Program-made: the position numbers and the translations under genes | Shown here: piece by piece, positions 5,496-9,661 of the stretch | Layout of the letters: each line of letters starts with the position of its first letter | Position numbering within the stretch: position 1 is the first letter of the stretch | The notes under the pieces: generated by a model | Seen by the model: only the letters and a program-made list of their open reading frames with translations | What the model was told of the DNA's origin: nothing | Database searches by the model: none | NCBI GenBank assembly: GCA_937923375.1 | Contig: CALAJG010000145.1 | Coordinates: 1 to 9,661 of the forward strand | Direction of reading: 5' to 3' | Source of the DNA: an uncultured Leucothrix sp. | GTDB taxonomy: Bacteria; Pseudomonadota; Gammaproteobacteria; Thiotrichales; Thiotrichaceae | Length of the DNA stretch: 9,661 nucleotides

Positions 5496-6485
5496 TTGAT
5501 TGAACTGCCTAAAGAGTCGCCCCGACGCTATTGTGTTGCCCCCATGCTCGATTGGACTGACCGTCACGAGCGCTATTTTCTTAGACTTATAACTAAACAT
5601 GCGTGGCTTTACACGGAAATGGTGACGACCGGTGCCCTCATACATGGAGATAATGAGCGCTACTTAAAATTTGATCACGCTGAGCACCCGGTTGCATTAC
5701 AATTGGGTGGTAGTGATGTTGAAAATATGACCACCTGCGCCAAGATGGCTGAGGATTTTGGTTACGATGAAGTCAACATCAATGTCGGGTGTCCGAGTGA
5801 TCGGGTACAAAAAGGTGCTTTTGGCGCCTGTCTGATGGCTGAGCCCGAGCTGATTGCAGACTGTGTCATTGCTATGCAGCAAGCTGTATCCATCCCCATT
5901 ACGGTAAAAAATCGTATTGGAATCGATGAACAAGATGAAGAAGTTAGTCTCCGTCGATTTATCAGCACCGTTGCGGATGCTGGTTGCAAGACGTTCATCG
6001 TCCATGCCCGAAAAGCGTGGTTAAAAGGATTAAGCCCTAAGCAAAACCGTGACGTGCCACCACTAAATTATGATTTGGTGTATGCCGTTAAGCGTGAGTT
6101 TCCCGAACTGGAAATAATAATCAACGGCGGGATAACAACACTTACGGAGTGTCAGCAGCATTTACAGTCAGTCGACGGCGTGATGGTTGGCAGGGAGGCG
6201 TATCACAATCCTTATCACCTGATTGATGTAGATGCCATGATATATAAAGATGCGCATCAAAACGCAACAAGACTGCAGATTTTGCAGCAGTACATAGAGT
6301 ATGTGGAAGAACGCCTCAGCGAGGGGGTGTTCCTAAAACACATGACGCGCCACATCCTTGGTTTATTTCAGGGACAGGTGGGAGCCAAAGCATGGCGTCG
6401 TCATATCAGTGAGCAGGCGCACAAGCCGGGCGCAGGTATCGAAGTACTGCACGAAGCTGCAAGCTACATAAATGGATCGGAGTAA
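5496..6485 (+). CDS. dusA: tRNA-dihydrouridine(20/20a) synthase
   Basis: DusA (EC 1.3.1.91) is an FMN enzyme that reduces uridines 20 and 20a in the tRNA D-loop with NADPH. At 329 residues it is close to E. coli DusA. The TIM-barrel starts at CVAPMLDWTDRH (13-24, FMN-binding loop). TEMVTTGALIHGD, ALQLGGSD and NVGCPSDRVQKGAFGACLM follow, with Cys99 of the GCP motif as general acid. VKNRIGID, HARKAWLKGLSPKQNR, INGGI and VMVGREAYHNPY are the later FMN- and tRNA-contact blocks. The HARKAWLKGLSPKQNR form is diagnostic for the DusA subfamily. The start is TTG: the frame is closed by TAA at 5463 and no ATG occurs before the Met inside APMLDW, which cannot be the start. No clear Shine-Dalgarno precedes it. 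The next gene follows at once, so they are likely co-transcribed. Confidence 0.96.
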   Translation: MIELPKESPRRYCVAPMLDWTDRHERYFLRLITKHAWLYTEMVTTGALIHGDNERYLKFDHAEHPVALQLGGSDVENMTTCAKMAEDFGYDEVNINVGCPSDRVQKGAFGACLMAEPELIADCVIAMQQAVSIPITVKNRIGIDEQDEEVSLRRFISTVADAGCKTFIVHARKAWLKGLSPKQNRDVPPLNYDLVYAVKREFPELEIIINGGITTLTECQQHLQSVDGVMVGREAYHNPYHLIDVDAMIYKDAHQNATRLQILQQYIEYVEERLSEGVFLKHMTRHILGLFQGQVGAKAWRRHISEQAHKPGAGIEVLHEAASYINGSE

Positions 6486-6488
6486 TTC

Positions 6489-7529
6489 ATGTTATTTGCG
6501 AAGCGAGAATTGAAAGATGCCTTAGGTACTAGCCTAAGCCAGCGATTTGTACACCATGTTGGACGTTATCTTTCTGCGTCGAATGACAATCAGAGTAAAA
6601 ATACCGCACCTTTTAAGATTGCTGATTGTTATACCTTTTTGGGTGACAACCCGGATAACCCTTATTTTGAACGCGATAAGTTGCAACAAACAACTCAGCA
6701 GGTCATCCGCGACTATCACGAGGCAACAGGATTTTGGTTAAATCAGGAGCAAGTCGCCTTTGCAGCCATCTGGCAAGATAGTAAGCAACAGGCAGCAATA
6801 CTCCAGACAAAATTCAAACGCCATAATATTTCCACCTCCATTCTTTATCATGACGACGCTGCATCTCTTCTTTGTCTATCATTTATCGCAGAGTCTCTGG
6901 GCATAACTGAACTGAGTAAACCCTGCAGCCACTTCTCCCCCATTAAGTCATCTGCCTGTAGTCGCACATTAAACCTACCGCTTGATGAAACCAATATGCC
7001 AGAGATTGAAGCGATAGGACGGGAGGTACGCCAAAGTTGCCAAGACGCTCATTTAAAACAAGGTATTAAGATTGACGACTTGCAAACCTGTTGGCGCCTG
7101 AAGCTACGCTATGAAGGCGGTAAAAATAGCCTGATCCTGAAATGCATGCCTATCGAGATGCTGCGTGAAACCTTTGAAACTCAGCACCTACAAAAATTTG
7201 GTGCATCAGATGAAAAACGTGTAATCATTATTGAAGAGCTGAAGATTGAAGTAGGCGTTGCAGCCGAAACTATCGCTAAGGATGAGCAAGAAACCAGCTT
7301 TTACAGTAAACAATGGCTGAGCCAGTGGCATACTGTTGGGGGGAATCAAGCGGGGCATTGGATCAAGCAGAAAAATCCGGTTATTGAGAGACAATTCAGC
7401 TGGCTTTTTTGCCCAATTCTTGAAGGTATTCTGGATAAGTTAATCGCAAAACAAGCAGACTCCACTACGCTTGGTTTTTTTCTGACAAATCATCAAAAAG
7501 GTGTTGACGAAGTCGCCACGCGAAACTAA
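6489..7529 (+). CDS. unrecognised 346-residue protein, coupled to dusA
   Basis: I do not recognise a family. The ATG is 3 nt after the dusA stop, with CGGAG at 6478-6482, 6 nt ahead, lying across the end of dusA; this is a strong sign of a real, co-translated gene. The protein looks soluble: no signal peptide and no membrane segment. It is rich in Gln, Lys and Glu and has eight scattered Cys (ADC, LLC, KPC, SAC, QSC, QTC, LKC, LFC) not arranged as a known metal motif. The middle (about 115-140, TSILYHDDAASLLCLSFIAESLG) looks helical. The C-terminal part (about 275-340) has aromatic patches WLSQWHTVGG and FSWLFCPILEGILDKLI. No ATP-binding, nuclease or methylase motif is seen. A link to tRNA metabolism is suggested only by position between dusA and a tRNA gene. 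Its last codons hold the tRNA promoter. Confidence 0.75.
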   Translation: MLFAKRELKDALGTSLSQRFVHHVGRYLSASNDNQSKNTAPFKIADCYTFLGDNPDNPYFERDKLQQTTQQVIRDYHEATGFWLNQEQVAFAAIWQDSKQQAAILQTKFKRHNISTSILYHDDAASLLCLSFIAESLGITELSKPCSHFSPIKSSACSRTLNLPLDETNMPEIEAIGREVRQSCQDAHLKQGIKIDDLQTCWRLKLRYEGGKNSLILKCMPIEMLRETFETQHLQKFGASDEKRVIIIEELKIEVGVAAETIAKDEQETSFYSKQWLSQWHTVGGNQAGHWIKQKNPVIERQFSWLFCPILEGILDKLIAKQADSTTLGFFLTNHQKGVDEVATRN

Positions 7530-7532
7530 TAT
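7504..7532 (+). promoter_or_regulatory. sigma70 promoter of the tRNA-Asn gene, embedded in the preceding gene
   Basis: TTGACG (7504-7509, 5 of 6), a 17-nt spacer and TAATAT (7527-7532) make a near-consensus promoter. The TAA stop of the preceding gene is the first half of the -10 box. The following GC-rich ACGCCGCTC resembles the discriminators of stringently controlled stable-RNA promoters. Transcription should start near 7540, about 9 nt before the mature tRNA 5' end. Confidence 0.75.
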
Positions 7533-7548
7533 ACGCCGCTCAAACAAT

Positions 7549-7624
7549 TCCTCAGTAGCTCAGTTGGTAGAGCAGTTGACTGTTAATCAATTGGTCGCAA
7601 GTTCGAGTCTTGCCTGAGGAGCCA
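7549..7624 (+). tRNA. tRNA-Asn (anticodon GTT)
   Basis: A complete 76-nt cloverleaf. The acceptor is TCCTCAG/CTGAGGA (7 perfect pairs), the D stem GCTC/GAGC and the anticodon stem GTTGA/TCAAT with one G-T pair at its outer end. The seven-base loop CTGTTAA carries GTT at 7582-7584. The T stem is GCAAG/CTTGC around TTCGAGT. G is the discriminator and CCA is encoded. It closely follows E. coli tRNA-Asn in the acceptor, D loop and anticodon loop. It reads the codons AAC and AAU. It is a single gene with its own promoter and terminator. Confidence 0.98.
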
Positions 7625-7630
7625 AATTTG

Positions 7631-7660
7631 AAAAAGACCGTTTCTCATGGTCTTTTTTTT
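7631..7660. terminator. Rho-independent terminator after tRNA-Asn, probably bidirectional
   Basis: AAAAAGACC (7631-7639) pairs with GGTCTTTTT (7649-7657) around a 9-nt loop, with T8 on the plus strand right after the GC stem. On the minus strand the same hairpin is followed by TTTTTC, so it can also stop the converging kynU-dioxygenase transcript. Confidence 0.88.
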
Positions 7661-7690
7661 CGCCCGAATAAAGTCCTTGCCCAGCATTTC

Positions 7691-7716
7691 TATAAATAGG
7701 AAGTCACCTATTTCTA
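7691..7716. other. AT-rich inverted repeat between the tRNA terminator and the dioxygenase gene
   Basis: AAATAGG (7694-7700) and CCTATTT (7707-7713) pair around a 6-nt loop, and TA/TA extends the stem past one mismatch. It begins just beyond the dioxygenase stop. No T tract follows on either strand, so it is not a classic terminator; an mRNA 3'-end hairpin protecting the kynU-dioxygenase transcript is a fair guess. Confidence 0.4.
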
Positions 7717-8697
7717 TCACGGGCTCTCAGGTGGTGGAAACCCATTCTGCCCAGGAAAGTCTGGAGCCAACGTCCTAGCATTCGGCATCTTAACCCAAAG
7801 CCGAATCAATTTTCGTCGCTTCTCTGGCTCATCATAATCCTCAAAGCTAGTACGCGAATGCATAACGGCATAGTTATTTGCCAATAACAAATCCCCCGGC
7901 TCAAGCATCATATCCAGACGCATGTCTTGCCTATGGATAATTTCATCAAACACATCCAGCGCTTCGATTTCAACGCGTGACAACGGACGGCTGGCAAGCT
8001 CTGCGCCTAACTCGATATATTGACGTAAGTAGCGAGCACTTAACTTTCCATCATGGTAGCTAAATATTGGCGACTTGATGGAGGGGTCAGTACCAAGATG
8101 CGCGTAATACATCGGTCGATAGAACACGCCCAGGTACTCGGGGTAGTTTTCTAAGATCTCATTATAAACCGCCCCACTGCTCACCAGACTGCTTAAGCCT
8201 CCGGATTTTCCTTGGCGAACGCACATTAGACCAAATACATCCGATACATCGGTGTGGTAAGGAAGATAGAGATTGGTTTCGTAAACGCGGGTTTCTTTTT
8301 TGGTGATGTCGCCAATATTCATTACCTTACCGAGCAAGTCCCCTTTTAGGTTTTGACAAACTGGCGTTCCTAAGTGCAAGCCAATGCCGTAGTTAATGAT
8401 GTCGAGATCATCACTGTTATAGCTAGCGATTGGTAAGCCGCAAAGCAATAGGAAGCCTTTGCCGTTTTCCATTTCCTCAGCGTACTTAGCTAGCTCTTCG
8501 TTTATGGCATGTATTAGAAAGTCATTTTTTGTGAAGTTAGGGAATGATAAGCCTCGCGCTTTTACCTCGGCTAATGCCGCGTCTATTACGTTAATCGTGT
8601 CGCTAGAAAGGTGGATCTTCCATGAGTCATCCAGCCTAAGATCTTCACCACGCCACGCAGTAGGGCCTGTCAGTTTTTCTTTTAAAATTAGACTCAT
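7717..8697 (-). CDS. TauD/TfdA-family Fe(II)/2-oxoglutarate-dependent dioxygenase
   Basis: A 326-residue cytoplasmic oxygenase that should couple decarboxylation of 2-oxoglutarate to oxidation of an organic substrate. The iron triad is H148-T-D150 (in LYLPYHTDVSD) and distal His280 (in NNYAVMHSRTSFED). RRKLIRLWV supplies the 2-oxoglutarate-binding Arg (294 or 295, 14-15 residues after His280, as in TauD). EPGDLLLANN before the distal His and GKGFLLLCGLPI (79-90) are family blocks. The HTDxxDVFGLMCVRQGKSGGLSSLVSS stretch marks a TauD subgroup that is not taurine- or 2,4-D-specific as far as I can tell, so the substrate is unassigned. AGGAG lies 7 nt before the ATG, and the kynureninase stop is 21 nt upstream, so the two are one operon. 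The substrate may be a tryptophan- or kynurenine-derived compound; this is inferred from context only. Confidence 0.92.
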   Translation of the reverse strand: MSLILKEKLTGPTAWRGEDLRLDDSWKIHLSSDTINVIDAALAEVKARGLSFPNFTKNDFLIHAINEELAKYAEEMENGKGFLLLCGLPIASYNSDDLDIINYGIGLHLGTPVCQNLKGDLLGKVMNIGDITKKETRVYETNLYLPYHTDVSDVFGLMCVRQGKSGGLSSLVSSGAVYNEILENYPEYLGVFYRPMYYAHLGTDPSIKSPIFSYHDGKLSARYLRQYIELGAELASRPLSRVEIEALDVFDEIIHRQDMRLDMMLEPGDLLLANNYAVMHSRTSFEDYDEPEKRRKLIRLWVKMPNARTLAPDFPGQNGFPPPESP

Positions 8698-8704
8698 CGC
8701 TGTA

Positions 8705-8709
8705 CTCCT
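8705..8709 (-). promoter_or_regulatory. ribosome binding site of the dioxygenase gene
   Basis: The minus strand reads AGGAG, then 7 nt, then ATG at 8697. It sits inside the 21-nt gap after kynU and confirms the dioxygenase start. Confidence 0.75.
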
Positions 8710-8718
8710 ATTTCCTCA

Positions 8719-9661
8719 TCAGGTCACTGCTTTAGCTGTTTTATACTTTGGATCATCCCATAATTTATTGTCGAGAATATCCTGTAAAACATCAACCGCA
8801 GCAACCACATCCTGTTCATCCAAATACAGTGGTGTAAAGCCAAAACGCATGATGTTTGGGGCACGAAAATCACCTATCACGTCACGATCTATCAATGCCT
8901 GCATCGCCGCATACCCGTGATCGAAAGCAAACGACACCTGCGACCCACGCACGGCAGGATCACGCGGGCTAGCCAACGTCAATGCGGTGCAACGCAACTC
9001 AACTTCTGAGATGAATCGTTCCGAGAGTGTAATGCTTGCAGTTCTCAGTTCTTGGATATCTACGCCTTCCCAAACACTTAGAGCAGCTTCTAAGGCACTG
9101 GTTTGCAGCACCGGTGGCGTTCCAACCCGCATGCGTTCAATGGATCCGGCTGGACGATAATTTTGTTCAAAAGCAAACGGCGAATCATGCCCCAGCCAAC
9201 CCGCTAAAGCAGGCTTCACGGTATCTATCAAATCAGGTCTAACGTAAATAAACGCTGGAGCACCTGGCCCACCATTTAGGTATTTATAAGTACAACCCAC
9301 CGCAAACTCACAGTTACTCTCCTCTAGGTCTAGTGGAATAGCGCCTGCACTATGCGCAAGGTCCCATAACATCACCGCGCCTACTTGATGAGCTTTTTGT
9401 GTCAGAGAATTCATATCGTGCATTCGACCAGTTCGATAATCGATTTGTGTCAACATAACAACAGCAACTGAATCATCAATGGCCTCTGCAACCGACTCAG
9501 ATTCAACCACGCGCAATTCGTAGTCTTTGCCGATGGTATCAATCAGCCCTTCTGCCATGTACAAATCAGTTGGGAAGTTGCCAGTATCTGAGAGAATCAC
9601 CTTTCGGCCTGGCCTCATTTTCAGCGATGCAGCTAGTGCCTGAAACACTTTAATCGAAAGC
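8719..9661 (-). CDS. kynU: kynureninase, C-terminal 313 residues (5' end outside window)
   Basis: Kynureninase (EC 3.7.1.3) is a PLP enzyme that cleaves L-kynurenine to anthranilate and alanine in tryptophan breakdown. The visible part runs from the SxxVF block near the PLP phosphate site to the C-terminus. It contains RPGRKVILSDTGNFPTDLY, WDLAHSAGAIPLDL (Asp to the pyridine nitrogen), VGCTYKYLNGGPGAPAF (PLP Lys codon 9283-9285), GTPPVLQTSALEAAL, SPRDPAVRGSQVSF and VIGDFRAPNIMRFGFTPLY, in family order and without breaks. The usual length is about 410-420 residues, so about 100 N-terminal residues are missing because of the window edge. The frame stays open to 9661; the GTG at 9648 is internal (family position SxN/K-V/L-F) and not the start. 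Downstream is a TauD-type dioxygenase in the same operon, in place of the usual kynA or kynB. Confidence 0.96.
   Translation of the reverse strand, partial: LSIKVFQALAASLKMRPGRKVILSDTGNFPTDLYMAEGLIDTIGKDYELRVVESESVAEAIDDSVAVVMLTQIDYRTGRMHDMNSLTQKAHQVGAVMLWDLAHSAGAIPLDLEESNCEFAVGCTYKYLNGGPGAPAFIYVRPDLIDTVKPALAGWLGHDSPFAFEQNYRPAGSIERMRVGTPPVLQTSALEAALSVWEGVDIQELRTASITLSERFISEVELRCTALTLASPRDPAVRGSQVSFAFDHGYAAMQALIDRDVIGDFRAPNIMRFGFTPLYLDEQDVVAAVDVLQDILDNKLWDDPKYKTAKAVT

Noticed and set aside
5415..5645. 77-residue N-terminal extension of the FUN14 frame
   Set aside because: It lies antisense to dusA, is not hydrophobic or family-like, and the ATG at 5414 gives the normal FUN14 size.
7549..7660. 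tRNA-Asn as an integration site for a mobile element
   Set aside because: No integrase, no repeat of the tRNA 3' end and no composition shift are seen in the window; the following genes are metabolic.
9649..9661. GTG at 9648 as the kynureninase start
   Set aside because: The frame continues upstream as LSIK, matching the conserved block of kynureninases before the RPGR motif; the gene is cut by the window edge.

Overview
The window looks like chromosomal DNA from a Gram-negative, moderate-GC proteobacterium, most likely a gammaproteobacterium. The pointers are a DusA-type tRNA dihydrouridine synthase, an outer-membrane-type lipoprotein signal, an E. coli-like PanB (all four key residues at a constant offset of 6), short intergenic gaps and Rho-independent terminators. 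No phage, transposase, integrase or CRISPR signal is visible.

Left part (1-1508). The first 42 bases hold the start of a minus-strand gene that runs off the window. Divergent from it is a choline/thiamine-kinase-like phosphotransferase (95-946). Next comes a small lipoprotein gene (1073-1456) made of 12-residue Met-Lys-Asp repeats followed by a His/Cys-rich tail, probably a periplasmic metal-binding protein. A perfect 12-bp terminator hairpin (1481-1508) separates it from the convergent operon.

Middle (1507-5414, all minus strand). panB, the first committed step of pantothenate/CoA synthesis, overlaps a cassette of three membrane proteins (DUF2157, DUF4401, GDYXXLXY) through TAATG, ATGA and 8-bp overlaps, so the four genes look translationally linked. 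The usual partner panC is absent. The panB upstream region contains two mutually exclusive inverted repeats. Upstream again is a FUN14-family membrane protein.

Right part (5415-9661). dusA (plus, TTG start) is followed within 3 nt by a 346-residue protein that I do not recognise. The 3' end of that gene carries a sigma70-like promoter for tRNA-Asn(GTT); the gene's stop codon forms half of the -10 box. After a bidirectional terminator, a minus-strand pair ends the window: a kynureninase gene (kynU, 5' end outside the window) followed 21 nt later by a TauD/TfdA-type Fe(II)/2-oxoglutarate dioxygenase, which suggests a tryptophan/kynurenine degradation module with an unusual oxygenase partner.

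The least explained items are the Met/Lys/Asp-repeat lipoprotein, the panB-membrane cassette with its alternative-hairpin leader, the orphan gene behind dusA, and the kynU-linked dioxygenase. All gene starts and family calls were read from the sequence by eye. No database search was run.
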